Source of the DNA: Siphonodentalium dalli
Lineage: Eukaryota > Mollusca > Scaphopoda > Gadilida > Siphonodentaliidae
NCBI GenBank assembly: GCA_032622095.1
Contig: CP136067.1
Location: 80,624,705-80,688,704 of the forward strand
Length of the DNA: 64,000 nt
Reading direction: 5' to 3'
The notes under the pieces were generated by a model. It made no database searches. It had not been told where the DNA came from and was given only the letters and a program-made list of their open reading frames with translations. The translations under genes and the position numbers were made by a program. Each line of letters opens with the position of its first letter. Position 1 is the first letter of the stretch. Shown piece by piece: positions 10,201 through 25,200 of the stretch.

Positions 10201-13200
10201 TAGTAATATAGGACCCTCTGATCGGATTGTTGTTGTTGGAATCTGTTGAGATGGGGACCCTCTGTTCGGATTGAGTACCTTTAAAATCAATTCTTTGCAG
10301 AAAAGAGCATGAGAAGTGTGAATTTGGAGTGCATGAAGTTTATGGCATTGATATACTGATCAGTACGGGAGATGGCAAGGTATGTAATAAATAGCCACTA
10401 TGGTGTGATGCATCATTAGCACATGTGTTATAAATATTAGCCTTTGCAAAAACAGTTTTCAATGAGTAATGGCCAAAAATGCATACATTGTGGATGCATA
10501 GGATAAACATCTACTTGATTTAAACAAATGCTTAGTATTGCATCCGTCCATGCATATACTCAGCCTTGAGTTATCATATCTGAATGAATTCGGTATAGAG
10601 GTCAAATCACTTTGTTCATGTTTTCCATTTCTTGAGTTGGGCCAAAAAAAAAAACATCTCTGTTTCCGATAACATGGGGAACATTTTTCAGGTAGGCAGG
10701 CAGGGTTTTTTTTGTTTACCGGCCATTTGAAAGTGATAAATAGAGGATCTCATATGAGTTTCTATTTTATACGGAATTTATCAACCGAGTTCACTAAATT
10801 CGATTTGAGCCGAGGCTCAAATAGAATTTAGAGGACGAGGTTGATAAATTACGTATAAAATAGGACGAGTTTGAGATAACTTTTATCAAATAAACCCGAA
10901 GCAACATGAAATATTCATCGAAAACAACAATCATAAACTACAGCGATCGCAAGTTATTTGAAGAACGCTGTGACGTCATCGCACGCGCTGATATTAAACG
11001 TGTCTATTACCGATAATTATGAAACTGCTTTTATGGCCAAATTATGTGATAAAATAGTGTTTTACACCCTTTTAACATGTATTATAAAATTGGCATGCTT
11101 TTATAATTGTTAACTGCTAATATATTATGCAGCTTGCTGGACTATCAGGTCATGTATTAGGTATTAAAGATATTCGCTGAAAATAAAGTTTTGGAGACAA
11201 CTTCCAATTGAATGTATATTATGGCTACTAGTATGTGTTCCAGTGTGAAGATTCAAGGTATTAGGCTATGGCCTTTATTTCTCTTACATAGTATATGCAG
11301 CTACCAGCCCACAATGCAACAGTATCATCTGATACCTTTATTTACAAATTATATGTGGCCAGAACAATGTTATTGACTGTTCTTGGATATGCAGGAGTAA
11401 ACATTTTTATTCCAATCTTCCCCTGAATATCTCTGCTGTAGATTGGGTCTGAGGTTACACATTTTATGCCATTCTATTCATAATTGCCAACGCAATTTTC
11501 CAGGATTTGGTGTTGAAAGAGAGATCGTTTTAAGGAATAAATACTTGCCATTTCAATAAAACCTATTGTATTTTCATCCCCTCTTATTTCTCTTCATAGA
11601 TGATCATTATACCCCCACTTTCGAAGAAAATGGGGGTATACTGGATTGACTGCGTCTGTCTGTCACACTTTCACTGCGTCTGTCCGTCACACTTTCTCCC
11701 TCCGTGTGTTGTACCGTCCGTCCGATCTCATAACTCGAACAACTATGAACCGATTTCAATAATTTTTTGTATGCAATCTCCTTAGGACCGCATGATGCTA
11801 ATTGCGGTGCGGTCCGACTTTTTAGCTCACCTGAGACGAAGTCTCCGGTGGAGCTATAGTCATCACTCCTCGTCCGTCCGTCTGTCCGTCCGTCAAACTT
11901 TTTTTTAAACATCCCCTCTGAAACCATCATACCGAATTGGTTCATATTTGGTGTGGATGTTCCCTAGGTGACTCTCATTCAGATTTGTTCAAATGAGGTC
12001 ACTGGGTCAAATAGTTGCGAAGCCAGGGCCATAACTCTATTCCTCCATAGTAATTCTTACAACGACTTCTTGTTCAGAACCATTGGGCCGATTTAGCTAA
12101 TATTTGGTATGGAGGGTCCTTGGGTCACTGGTGTTCAGATTTGTTCAAATGAGGTCACCCGGTCAATTAGTTGAGAAACCAGGGCCATAACTCATAGTAA
12201 TTCTTACAATGACTTCTTCTAAAAAAATATTTGGCCGATTTAGCTTATATTTGGTACAGAGATACCTTGGGTGACTGGGGTTCAGATTTGTTCAAATGGG
12301 GTCGCTGGGTCAAATAGGGGTAGAGCCAGGGACATAACTTTAAAAACAAAAAATTTAATTTTTGCATTTTGACCTTTAATTTTTGTTTAGGACACATCAC
12401 AGCCTCATATTTCTTACCTAGATTTTTCTTAGCATGTTCTTCATCTGTATGGATTTTGGTATTGTTTATTTAACCCCTTCCACTCTTGTTTTGATATAGA
12501 ATTCATCCAAGACAGGATTACTCAAACATTTTTCATCTGATCAACACCAAATTTGGTATATGAATTTTTGACACTTATATACAGATCCAAGTTAAAATAT
12601 GGGTTTGATCCGATATATTTTAACAGAGTTATGGCCCTTTATAATTCACACCTCTTTGCTATGCACTATTAATTTTTAAGAGAACACTGAAGCCTGTATT
12701 ATTGAAAAAACCAATTTATCATAGTGTGGTCACCCGATACTCTTGCTTCAGACTGCTTGCTTCAGACCAGTTTACCATCTGTCATTACACGACATGACAT
12801 TAGCTAAACAACTATTCTACCAGAGTCTACAAGGAATAGTCCATTGTTCATTTCTCCAAGCCTGGACATAGTGTGTCTGACATTTGCAGAATGAAGTCCC
12901 CAGATGGTGAATTTTGTGTTGCTACCCGATACAGCAGGCTAGTATCACCAAATACACCCTCAATTACCTTATTCTGCTTAGGCCTCATCTTCTGGGACAA
13001 TTTTTTTAAAAACATGTTTTAAAATTTGAAAAAAAGTGACACCATTATATATAACATCTGCAGAGTTATGAAACTTTTCTCTTTAATGAAATTATGGAAA
13101 CATTCCACCCTCCCCCACCCACCCCCTCCCACATGGCCCAGGCCCAACCCTGCCATCAACCAACACCCCTTCCAAGCCATATCACCTCTCAATTTAATAC

Positions 13201-16200
13201 CTCTTCTCACCACAGAGGCATATATATCTGTAAAGGTACAGGTCATTAATTATATAAACTGGCCAGATGACATGTATTATTCTAATCTAAACATATCTGT
13301 AGCAATTTAACAACAAACTGGTGCTTCCATTGTTAGGTGATGACTGACATTCAATGATACTGTGAATGGCTTTGATTTCTTCAAGTCTGGAAATAGTGTG
13401 TCTGACATTTACATAGTGAGGTCCCCAGATGTTGAATTTAGTGTTGCTACCCCATACAGCATGCTAGCATCACCAAATACACCCGCCAGGGACCTAATTC
13501 TGCTTAGTCCTCATCTTCTGGGAAGTATCCTAAGTATCAAATTGACAGTTTGATTTAGTCACTTTTTCCACCTGTTCAGTTTCAATGTCCCCCTAATTTG
13601 CAGAAGATAAAATGCATAATTGAGGTGCTCAATGGGTGTGTATCACCAACTTCAACTGTAGGACTTCATTGATTTAGTCACTTTTTTCCACCTGTTCAGT
13701 TTCAATGTCCCCCTAATTTACAGAAGATAAAATGCATAATTGAGGTGCTCAATGGGTGTGTAACTGTGTATCGCCAACTTCAACTGTAGGACTTCAATCT
13801 GTTCCTTGGTTTTATTGGCCATTGAGGCCTAATCAGATTGAGGATGAATTTGGTGATGCTAGCCTGCCTTACAGAATATTGTCATTAAATCCACATTTTT
13901 GGGACCTAATTCTGCAAATGTCAGACATACTAAATTCAGGTTTGGCCATTTCATATTATTGTTTTAATCACCACTTATCCAGATGAAATCATACGACTAA
14001 TATTCAAAGAAAAATGTGGGGGGGGGGGGGGGGGGCGGGTGTTATATATTGGATTAAATTTGTCTTCTATCTGGCATTTGCAGAATGAGGTCCCCAGAGG
14101 GTGAATTTAGTTATGCTACCCTGCACAGCAGTCTAGCATCACCAAATACACTAGCCAGGGTCCTCATTCTGCTCAGGCCTCATCTTCTGGGAAGTATATA
14201 GGCACTTAAATTGACATTTTTACTTACTTTAGCCCTTCTGTTTAGTTTCTATATCCCCTAATTTGTGAATATAAAATGCATAATTGAGGTGCCCAATGGG
14301 TGCACATCACCAACTTTAACTGGAGAACTTCAATCTAATGCTATGTCTCCCATAGCAGTTGAGGTCCCCAGAGGGTGAATTTGGTGATGCTAGCCCACAT
14401 TGCAGGATTGTGTCATTAAATTCACCCTTTGGGGACCTCATTCTGCAAATGTCAGACACTATGTTCAGGCTTGTCTGTTCGAATATTATGTTCTTAACCA
14501 CCAGTATCCAGTTGAACTCATTATACCCTGATTTTGCAAAGAAAACTTGGGGGGGGGGGGGTATATTGGATTGAATTTGTCAGTCTCTATGTCAGACTGT
14601 TCTCCCATCCATCCATCTGTCATTATGTCTCTATCCGTCCATCAATTGTTTTCTTCTCCAGATACATATTAAAGACCAAATGGGTTTATATATTTAGGTG
14701 TGAATGTCCCCCAGGTGACTCACATTCAGATTTGTTCAAATGAGTTCATCAGGTTAAATAGGTGAGAAGTCAGGGCCATAACTCTTTCCTTCCATAGTAA
14801 TTCTTAAAACAATTTCTTCTCAAGAACCATCTGGACTATTTAGATTATGTTTGGTATGGATGGTCCTTCGGTGACTGGGGTTTAGATTTTTTCAGATTTG
14901 GGGTCATTTTAGGAAAATCAGTTCAGTTCAACTCTTAAAATCTAATGTCTGAAATTACCAAATGAATGGATCTCATAGATTGGGATTCACGTTTGTTCAA
15001 ATAGGGGCGGAGATAAGAGATTTAATTATCAACCAGCCACCCTACCTGTGCTCCGGCGGAGCTATAGTCATCACTCCTCGTCCGTCCATCGTCTGTCCGT
15101 CCATCCGTCCAACAACAATTATTTGAACATCTTCTCCTCTGGAACCATAAGACCAAATGGGTTCATATTTGGTGTGGATGTTCCCTAGGTGATTCTCATT
15201 CAGATTTGTTCAAATGCGGTCACTGGGTCAAATAGTTGCGAAGCCAGGGCCATAACTCTTTCCCACCATAGTAATTCTTTTAAACATCTTCAAAACAATA
15301 AGACCGAATGGTTTCATATTTGGTGTGGATGTTCCCTAGGTGACTCACATTCAGATTTGTTCAAATGAGTTCACTTGAAATAGTTGCGAAGCCAGGGCCA
15401 TAACTCTTTCCCTCCATAGTATTCTTAAAGTGACTTCTTTTCAAATACCATCAGGCTATATGGGTTCATATTTGGTATGAAGGATCCTTGGGTGACTGGG
15501 GTTCAGATTTGTTAAAATCAGGTCACTGGGTCAAATGTGGGCGGGGCCAGGGACATAACTCCAAATTTTTGGTTTTAGATTTAACTCTTTAGATATCTAC
15601 TTCTTTTAAAGTGATTATGAAAAGTTCTGACTGTTGTGGTCTCCAGAGTCTCAGTCTTATCAGTCTTTGCAGTCTGGTGAGCGACCCCACAGTCATTGAC
15701 TGTCTTGTTTTTTTTAAGTTACGCCTCATTTTCGACTTATTTGACTTAGAAAATTCTGTCCGACTTATTTCGTTTCAATCCCGGAACGTTTTAAATAGCA
15801 GAATTGGTTACCTGCCAACTTTCAGTGTAATTAATAGCAAGTTATCACATAATCCTGTCAGTACATGTATGCACATCAGATAATCAGAAATGTGTGTTTA
15901 ATATTTGCATACAGTGCGAGTTGTTTCTATCGCAGTAGTATCTGCTACTTGGTCGGTAACATCAAAGAGTCTGTTGTAAATAATAACAGAGTTGATTCAC
16001 GTGACCCACTGAGGCGTTTGGTTTGTGACCCAGTTGGTGTGTCATTCATGACAGACAGTTGTTTATTTAAAGTGGGTTAAACTTGGGTTTATGTGAATAT
16101 TCAATGATGCCAATGCATTTTAATCTTGGATGACGATTTCGTCTGGTCAATCATGATGGCGATTTCAGCTTTTGACGACGCTAATTTCCAGGAATGATGA

Positions 16201-19200
16201 ACGGAATACGGACTGCCAATTTCCCGCCAAAACACGCGTGCTTTTTACTGTTTAATATTTAGGGCTGGCGATCTCGAAAATCCAGGAGGGCTATTAATAG
16301 CCCTCCTAGATATGCCTAGGAGGGCTATAGCCCTCCTCAACTTTTAAAGTTATGATTTTTTTTATCTGAGTTACTACTGCCGTTAGTTTGTCTATTTTTG
16401 GTGTTGTATAACTCCATTTAAATTAATTTTCTTCATGTGGAAACAAAGTGTCCACAGAGTTGTGAATGTCAAAATCCCCCACAGTAATTATGGTATGGTG
16501 AATATTTAACTATGTTTTATATGTTGTGATAATCTATATGAACCAGAAACAAAATGTAAGAGTGTTTGTACTCAACAATTTGTCAGTCGGTGTCCAACCC
16601 ATGCAACAGAATTGGGTGAGTTTGTCCACATTAAAAGCATTCTCCATGAAAGTGTAATTTTACGTAAAATACACAATCAAGAACAATAATAAACCAGTAT
16701 ATTTGCACTTGAATATTGACTGCTTTTTCTCTCAAAGTAATCTATATTCCATTGTCGATCGCAGACTGCTGCTTGCAGCGGTCAAGTCGCTATCTATAGA
16801 TTTACTGGGTGTTTGCAATTGAGGACATAGAAAATAGTTTCTGAACTTTAATAATTGAATAACAGTGTAAACTAGAATTCGTGGATACATTTAGCTAATT
16901 ATATTAAAATATTGTCAATCGAAGCGATAAAAGACGGCTGCAAGCTAAATACAATTTTCAGTGATAGGAACCGGAAACGGAACGAAAGGTTGAACTTAAT
17001 TGGGACAGTGACATTTGGTTCTCACTATCCACAAACATGTGTCATTTTATCCAGTGAAATATATTGTAAGCTCAATCTTATGAAGAGAAATTATTTATTT
17101 TGGTCATAAAATGTGTGAGAATCGATCAAAAGATCAGATTTACGAAACAGTTCGTTCCGGAATTTACTGATTCCGCTATAATTCCCATTTGACATTACCG
17201 TCAGGTCACGCATGCGCACAGTCCCCACACTGTACAATATAATTACGATTTCGATGCAGTATTTTACTCATTAAACACAATAAAATAACTAAATAATAAA
17301 TGTCCTATCGTAGATGAGGCGGGCTATAAAAAGCCCGCCTTGGAAAATTCTAGGTGGGCTATAGGCGGGCAGCCCGCCTTGAGATTTCCAGGCCTGAATA
17401 TTGTTGTCTTTCAAGCATATTTTGCGCCCATTTCCGCGAAGGAATTTAAGGGAGCTACCAGTCTAATACATTGTACTTTTTAAAATACACAGTCCACAAA
17501 AAACCGGGGAATTTCCGTAGTGACTCGTCAGGGTAGAGTTTGATTTACACCACGCTATTCACTACATAGCATGGCCGACCGGGTTGTCTTATTTAGATCT
17601 AGAATGCTATCTGATGTGCATACATACATGTACTGTAAGGAATATGCAATAACTTGCTGTTAATTGCACTGAAAGTTAGCAGGTAATAAATTCTGCTAAT
17701 TAAAACTTTCCGGGATAGGTCGGAAATAGGTGACATTAAACCACAATACAATTTAGTGATTTGGTAATATGGACAATTGTCACTGAAAAATAATGATCAT
17801 CTATGAAGAGAAATAAGAGGGGATGAAAATACAATAGGTTTGATTGAATGGGCAATTATTTATTCCTTAAAACGATCTCTCTTTCAACACCAACAGCTAG
17901 AAAATTGCGTAGGAAGAAATGAATAGAATGGCATAAAATGTGTAACCTCAAGCCCAACCTGCACCAGAGAGATAAATGTGCAAGAGGGATATTAAACTCT
18001 AAACCCATGACCATAGCCTAATAATACATTGAATCTTTACACTGGAGCACATTCAAGTAGACAATATATGCATTGGAAGTTGTCTCAGAAACTTTATTGG
18101 AACAAGTGAACTGATATGCCTGTCCCCTGCTTCAAGGAAAATGACATACCTCTCACTAAGTATGTGTGTAATATTAAAAAACTCTTTAATACATGTTAAA
18201 GGGGGTGTATCACACTATTTTATTGCCTTCAAATGGCTTAATACAAAATAAAAAAAAATATAAAAAACCCTGCCTGCCTACCTGGAAAATTTTCCCTATG
18301 TTATCAAAAATAGAGATGTTTTTTTTTAGCCTAATTCACTTCCGTAGTTAATTACTGAAATCGAAACTGAAACCGTGAAAGCATGTCTGCTGATCGAATG
18401 AATGTACTTTAGTGTCAAAATTGTCGTCAAACAATATGCCCAAGATTTTATTGTTTTTGTTTTGGTTTTCCTTCCTCCATCTAGGGAATTTTTCCACTCA
18501 TGTTCGTAAACCAAGTCATTAAATTGCGGTGGCCTTATCCTTTATTTATCTGGGGTGTTTGTCTGTCCTCACAGATATCTCAGCCATGGCTTGAAAGGAT
18601 CTGAATGAAATTTGCTATGGTGTGCACAATGACGTTATTTGGCAAGGAGGGGATATGCCCACACCCGAGATTCAACTTCAAATGCACTCGATCCTATTAA
18701 AATTTATTAGAAGATCAAGTTCTCCTGTCGATGATGCTGAGTATATTTGCTACTCTTGACTCGCTTTGATGAGAAACTCACTATTCTGAGACAGGTTGAT
18801 CATTAAAATGAAGAAACTGCATGTTCAATTGAAGTGATGTTTGAATTGATGTAGTAATGGCATTAATTCGTTAATCTTATTAAATTAATTAATGTTTTGC
18901 CGCTTTGCGAAAGGTTTCTGGGCCCTTCCAATTGGGAAATTTGCGCCATAGAGGCTTATAGTTCAGAAGATGGAAAGAAACAACAATTATTATTGCGGAA
19001 ACTCTGTATAATCAAACAAACGGTTTAATGAATTTCTTATTTTATGCAAATGAAGGAAGAGGACTTGAAAATATTCTTGAAAGTAGTCCTGTATTTTGTT
19101 CAAAAACAAGCCGACTTTCTCAGTCAGAAATTGGGGGGGAAAACTGGGGAAAACCTGATTATTTCCCCAATGGGACTGGAGCTCATTTTTCAGCCCCTGT

Positions 19201-22200
19201 CATTTCCTGGAAAAAAATCCCTGATATTCATAGCCAATCAATCTGACCATTTTATCACTAAATAATTCAGATAATTCATCTGACCATCAGCCAAATTTGA
19301 AGATGAGTTTATTTTCATGTGAGTAGTCAATACACCCAAACAGGGCCAAACTTGAGCAGATTAACTATATATCATTCAGAAATTAAATACTAACAAATTG
19401 AGGGAAATCTGATTTTTATTTTTTCATGATTTTATTAACAGGTTGGAGGGCGTGAAGGATTATCTCTAGACCAGACTGAATCCTTGAAAAACTAAAATTC
19501 AGGTCAAGGGCAATGCCTATAACCACTCACTACTAAAATATCTTACATTAGCATAAGACATATTCTAACTGCTACAGAAAAGAAATCCAATATCTGATCT
19601 TTTATTGAAATATGCAAAATCAGTAAACCTATTGCACTAAACAACAATATCTGTATAAATGCTTACACCCTAACATTAGATATATATGAAAAGCAACCTA
19701 CAATAAATTATTTTGAACCGGGTGCTGCTGTATTAAGCTATTGGGGCTTCCCATTCTAACATTGCGACTTGTAACCTGCCAATGATGCTGAATATATTTG
19801 CTACTCTTGATAGTCTTTGATGAGAACCACACTCCGTTCTGAGGCAGGAGAATTAACAGCTTTCTCAATTGTTTACCAAAAAAAAATATCTGATAGATTT
19901 TGAGAATTGGATATTTTAGTCCTATTTCTGTTGCATAAAATAAGGATATTATTAGTCTCTGAATTGTTGGTTTGTTCACTAAATTATAACATTTCTAGGG
20001 CAGAGATCTGGACACAAAAACTACAGTTTTCAAGAAAAAAGATGTTATTTATCAGCTGAAAATGAAGGCTTCCAGACGTGAGTTTTATTCTCAAATATCT
20101 TATTGTCATTACATCTTGAACTAAATTGGATGTGTTCTCCCTTTATTTAAAAGCTAACAGCGTTTCAACTGGTCACAATTCTTCAATACAGAATATAAAC
20201 TCTTGGCTATATCAAATGCCAATGATCAAAACAAATAAGATTGCTGTTTCAATGTTTCTCAAGTTTGCTAAATTATTAAGTTCAGAAATGCCAAATGGAG
20301 TTGATTTTCTTCTCATAGGTTTTTATGTTTTTCTATCTTTGTACCCATTAGATAAGAAATTTGTTTTCTTTACTGGCATTAAATCTCTTTTCAGAATTCT
20401 TGTTTGAGGCAGAAAAGAAATTTGGTTATATGCCATTTTCACTAAGGTATGTGACATACACTGTGGATACTATTTTTCTCATGTTCCTTTGTATAGAAAG
20501 ATAGAAGAAATCTTTGAATAACATCAGATGGCAGCTATTGGTTAGACTTGTCACAAGCAATGAATCTTGTATATCTGCTACAAGCCGGCAATTTATGGCG
20601 TACTAGAGATTGTGGATTGTTGACACTCGAGGCATTCAGCCTCGTCATGTTATCTTTGTGTCTTCGCACTCATGTCTTTAACTGTTGACTGAGAACGTAC
20701 ATAAAGAGTACAGGTCTGCTGATTATCCACTGTCATGCTTGGATCATTATGTCCCATACATAATGTGAATGAGACAAGTGGTATATAAATGACAAGCTCG
20801 TCTTCAGATTTGGAGACAAAACATCTTCAAATCTACCATTAATGCTTGTAACAATTTGTCGATAATAATTTATGATTTTCATCATTAATCAAAAGTTTTC
20901 TGATATGCACTAATAACATGGGTTATCCTAACTTGATTTGGAATAAATAATATAAATAACTTTATAGAAGCCCATATAAGACAGACTGCTTCAAATCTAC
21001 CATTAATGCTTGTGACATTTTGATAATCATTTACCAAAAGATGTGTGATTCACACTAATAACAGGGATTATCTCGGCCTGATTGTGAATGGGCCTCTGTC
21101 ATTGGATAAAAATAACACAATAGAAGCTCAAAAAGGGAAGGGAAAAACTGCAGATTTCGAATTCGGAAAAGGGCCTATATTTCCTCCCACTAACATAAAC
21201 CCTGACTTATTCTATATTAATACCTTCAATATATCCACTGTCATGCTTGGATCATTATGTCCCATATGTAATGTGAAATGAGATGAGTGGAATATCAATG
21301 ACAAGCTCGTCTTCAGATTTGGAGACCAAACTGCTTCAAATCTACCATTTTTGCTTGTGACATTTGTTTAGACTTTTTAGTTGTTTTGTATTTGTTTTGA
21401 TGGTCTACTATTCTGATCGCAAGCATTAATTCAGCCTATAAATTGGCTTGATGAATATAATAAATATGCAGAAAACCAATTCCATCTTTGAAGATTCATA
21501 GATACATTTTGAAAATGTTGTTTGAAACATTCTGAAAATTTAGTTTGAACATGCAAGTTATCTGATTTCATGGTCACACAAATTGCGATCCCCTGATCTT
21601 ACAAAAAAAGTGATGTGCAAAATATTTCTTAACTACTAGCTGAAGATTTCTGCTGTAATGATAAGAATAGTGCCAATTCGATGTCTAATGTGGTGTCATT
21701 AATTACTTCAAAAGTATTCAGAATTGGATGGGCTTAAATTAAATTCAACTGTACAAAAAAGTCATGCTTGGATCATTATGTCCAATACATAATGTGAAAT
21801 GAGACGAGTGGTATACAAATGACAAGCTCGTCTTCAGATTTGGAGACAGATCTGATTTGGAATGGGGCCCAGGCCTCTGTCATTGGGTAAAAATAACACA
21901 ATAGAAGCCCAAATGTGAGTTTTCAATCGGTTTAGAAGCCAAAAAAGATTTTAAAATTTGCAGATTTCCGAAAGAAATCAAAAATAATTTGTTGAGTACT
22001 ATGTACTAGCCCATTGCCTGATCACTTCAATTGCCAAGATTTGAAAGATAAAACCTTGGGAATCCTTTATACTGAATTTAATCTTCTTGGTAATTGGGGA
22101 AATTTGTCTAGAAGTTAGGGAAAAACTGCAGATTTCGTATTCGGAAAGGGGCCTATATTTCCTCTTACTAGCATAAACCTTGACTTATCCTATATTAATA

Positions 22201-25200
22201 CCTTCAATATATCCGCTGTCATGCTTGGATCATTATGTCCCATACGTAATGTGAAATGAGATGAGTGGTATATAAACGACAAGCTCGTCTTCAGATTTGG
22301 AGACCAAACTGCTTCAAATCTACCATTATTGCTTGTGACAATTTTTTGATAATAATTTATGATTTTCATCATTTATCAAAACCTTTCTGATCTGCACTAA
22401 TAACAGGGATTATCTCAGCCTGATTTTAAATGAGTCCCGGGCCTCTTGTCATTGAAAAAAATAACACATTAGAAGCCTATATCAGAATTTTCAATCGCTT
22501 TTGAAGCCAATAAAAGCTTTACAAATTTACAGCTTTCAGTAAGAAATAAAAAGTAATTTGTTAATTACCATGTACTAACCCATTGCCTGATCACTTTTAA
22601 TTGCCAAGATTTGAAAGCCAAAAAACTTGTTAATCCTTATACTGAATTTAATCTTCTTGGTAATTTGGGAAATTGTCTAGAAGTTGGGGGGGAAAACTGC
22701 AGATTTCGTATTCGGAAAGGGGCCTATATTTCCTCCTGCTAGCATAAATCCTGACTTATCCTATATTAATATCTTCAATATATCCGCTGTCATGCTTGGA
22801 TCATTATGTCCCATACGTAATGTGAAATGAGATGAGTGGTATATAAACGACAAGCTCGTCTTCAGATTTGGAGACCAAACTGCTTCAAATCTACCATTAA
22901 TGCTTGTGACATTTTGTCATTACAATTGTCGCATTGTTTCGAGGTTAATTTCCTATGTCTCTTTCTCACTCAAAGTTTTCATCTGATTACCATGTTTTCA
23001 TCTGATTTTCATCTGATTACCATGTTCGAGAAAGAGCTTTATTACTTTTTCATGTGCTTTAACTATTTTATCATATGAAACCCCAGAAATAATATAGTTA
23101 GCAAGATTAGAATGACCTTAGAATCTGGTGATGGTGATTTGATTGGCCAACTAAATTTGAAGATTGGATGTTCTATTTCAAGTTCAAACTGGTGCATGGA
23201 ATCAATGTTAATCTCTTGTAGATTTAATGTTAACCTGCTCTGTTTTCAAATAGGAAGTGAACATTGTATTTGTGTTATAGTCATTAGTATGGCATTGAGG
23301 GAGGTCAATTTGTGATTTTGGGAGGTCAGTTTATACGTGTAATTATTATTGTTAAATCAAAAGCCTTCTAATACGCCTTTGTTATTCTATATTAATATCT
23401 TCAATATTTTCACTGTCATGCTTGGATCATTACGTTCCATATGTAATGTGAAACGAGATGAGTGGAATATCAATGACAAGCTCGTCTTCAGATTTGGAGA
23501 CAGAACTGCTTCAAATCCACCATTAATGCTTGTAACATCTGTTTGTATTAATCACTAGTTATGGCTCATTGTTATCCCTGCAAACAAAGTATGGGGGGTG
23601 GAGGGGGCACATAAATATGGATTTAAACAATCTTTGTTTTGGTCATGAACCCACGGTGGAAGGGATATCAACATGGAACATGTTCCTTCCATTCATCTAT
23701 TACAGAATTATCACCCTGAGAGTAAAAAGTAAGGCAACACTTTGGGAACAATATCTACATGTATTGTACAGGTATTGTCCATTTCTTCTGAATTTATGGC
23801 CCTTGAGAGTGTAAAATATGTCGGAAAATGTATCTCCGACATTTTTATATGCCCGTTTTTAGCTCAAGTTGACGAATTCAAATTTGAGCTACTGCCATGG
23901 GTTGGTGACTGTCCGTCGTGTAATTTCGGAAATTTGACTAGAAGATGGGAACAACTGCAGATTTGGCTCAATGTGGGCCTTCTAGTATATTTGCTCCTGG
24001 TAGCATAAACCCTGACTTATCCTATATTATTACCTTCAATATATCCGCTGTCATGCTTGGATCATTATGTCCCATACATAATGTGAAATGAGACGAGTGG
24101 TATATAAATGACAAGCTCGTCTTCAGATTTGGAGACCAAACTGCTTCAAATCTACCATTAATGCTTGTGACAATTTGTCGTTAGTCATTATTTTACAATT
24201 GTCGCATTGTTTAGAGGTTAATTTGCTATGTCTCTTTCTCAAGGATATCGTCCTCTTACCACTTTCGAGAAAGAGCTTTATTTCTTATTGTCTGTGGGTT
24301 TTGCGATGTGAGTGGCGATCAATTATTGCTCCCAGTCGTCGTAGAGTTAATTTAATGTTTTGACAATGGTTGTAAAAACAGAGTTCAATTAACTCAACAC
24401 AATAACTGTTGCAAAAACAATATGTCAGTGCTCTAATTCTCGATCTGTGAAGTCACCATTGTTCACTCAATGTGTGAAATGAGCATAGATATCTAATCAG
24501 ACTCCTGTTTTACAATCCGGTTCAAAGCATACGCCGAACAAGAGAACGCTAATTAAACGGTCCCGCTTATACTAGAGTACGCAATCACTATACCGTTACG
24601 CAATCTCGTCTCGACCGATCTCATCTTGTCCGATCTCGTCCGGTATTCAGAGATAATAATCAAGTGTTCGCTTAATTATGGACTAACAAACCTGTCCGGT
24701 ATTCGGAATATAGAGGTTCGGAATTTTAGAGGTAATTTTTAGTGAGAATGCACTTGGGTGAATTCGGGACCAGACAATTCATTCGGATTGAGGAGGGATT
24801 CGGATTGTAGAGGGTTTGGTATGTAGAGGTTTCACTGTATGGCATTGTGGGATGTCAATTTGTGATTTTAGGAGGTCAGTTTACATGTATACTAATTATG
24901 CATTATAGTTGATCAACAGCCTTCTAATACGCCCTAGTTATCCTATATTAACACCTTTAATATATCCACTGTCATGCTTGGATCATTACGTCCCCTACGT
25001 AATGTGAAATGAGACGAGTGGTATATAAACGACAAGCTCGTCTTCAGATTTGGAGACCAAACTGCTTCAAATCTACCATTAATGCTTGTAACAATTTGTT
25101 GATAATAATTTATGATTTTCATCATTTATCAAAACCGTTCTGATCTGCACTAATAACAGGGATTATCTCAGCCTGATTTTGAATGGGGCCCGGGCCTCTT

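Larger units (their letters stand above)
11823..15705 (+). mobile_element. Nested complex of TAGCTCACC-hairpin elements and monomers
   Basis: It starts with the hairpin TAGCTCACCTGAGACGAAGT...GGTGGAGCTATAGTC and CTCGTCCGTCC. Monomers of ~160-170 bp follow ('tttggtgtggatgttcccta', 'cagatttgttcaaatgaggt', 'agccagggccataactct'). A second, truncated head ('ggcggagctatagtcatcac') is at about 15055. The interior 12700-14500 carries repeats of 'gaggtccccagagggtgaat' in both orientations, one forming a hairpin at 14355-14450. A parallel arrangement is present at 54145-56575. No coding capacity is evident. Confidence 0.55.
10620..18330. repeat. Large inverted-repeat locus (arms ~0.5-1 kb, nested insertions)
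   Basis: The left arm (10620-11608) reappears in reverse complement at 17787-18330. For example 'aggtaggcaggcagggtttt' near 10690 matches 'ccctgcctgcctacct' near 18265, and 'ctcttatttctcttcataga' near 11581 matches 'tctatgaagagaaataagag' near 17800. A further arm segment at 15774-15885 pairs with 17630-17750 ('gtacatgtatgcacatcaga' versus 'gatgtgcatacatacatgta'). In the right arm these pieces are contiguous. In the left arm they are separated by about 4.1 kb of later insertions (11609-15770). It is either an element with long inverted ends or an inverted duplication. The centre is at 16260-17396. It lies wholly inside one PA2G4 intron. Confidence 0.65.

Noticed and set aside
14316-14574. Opposing frames with MRSP.GEF motif on both strands
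   Set aside because: Produced by the 'gaggtccccagagggtgaat' palindrome.
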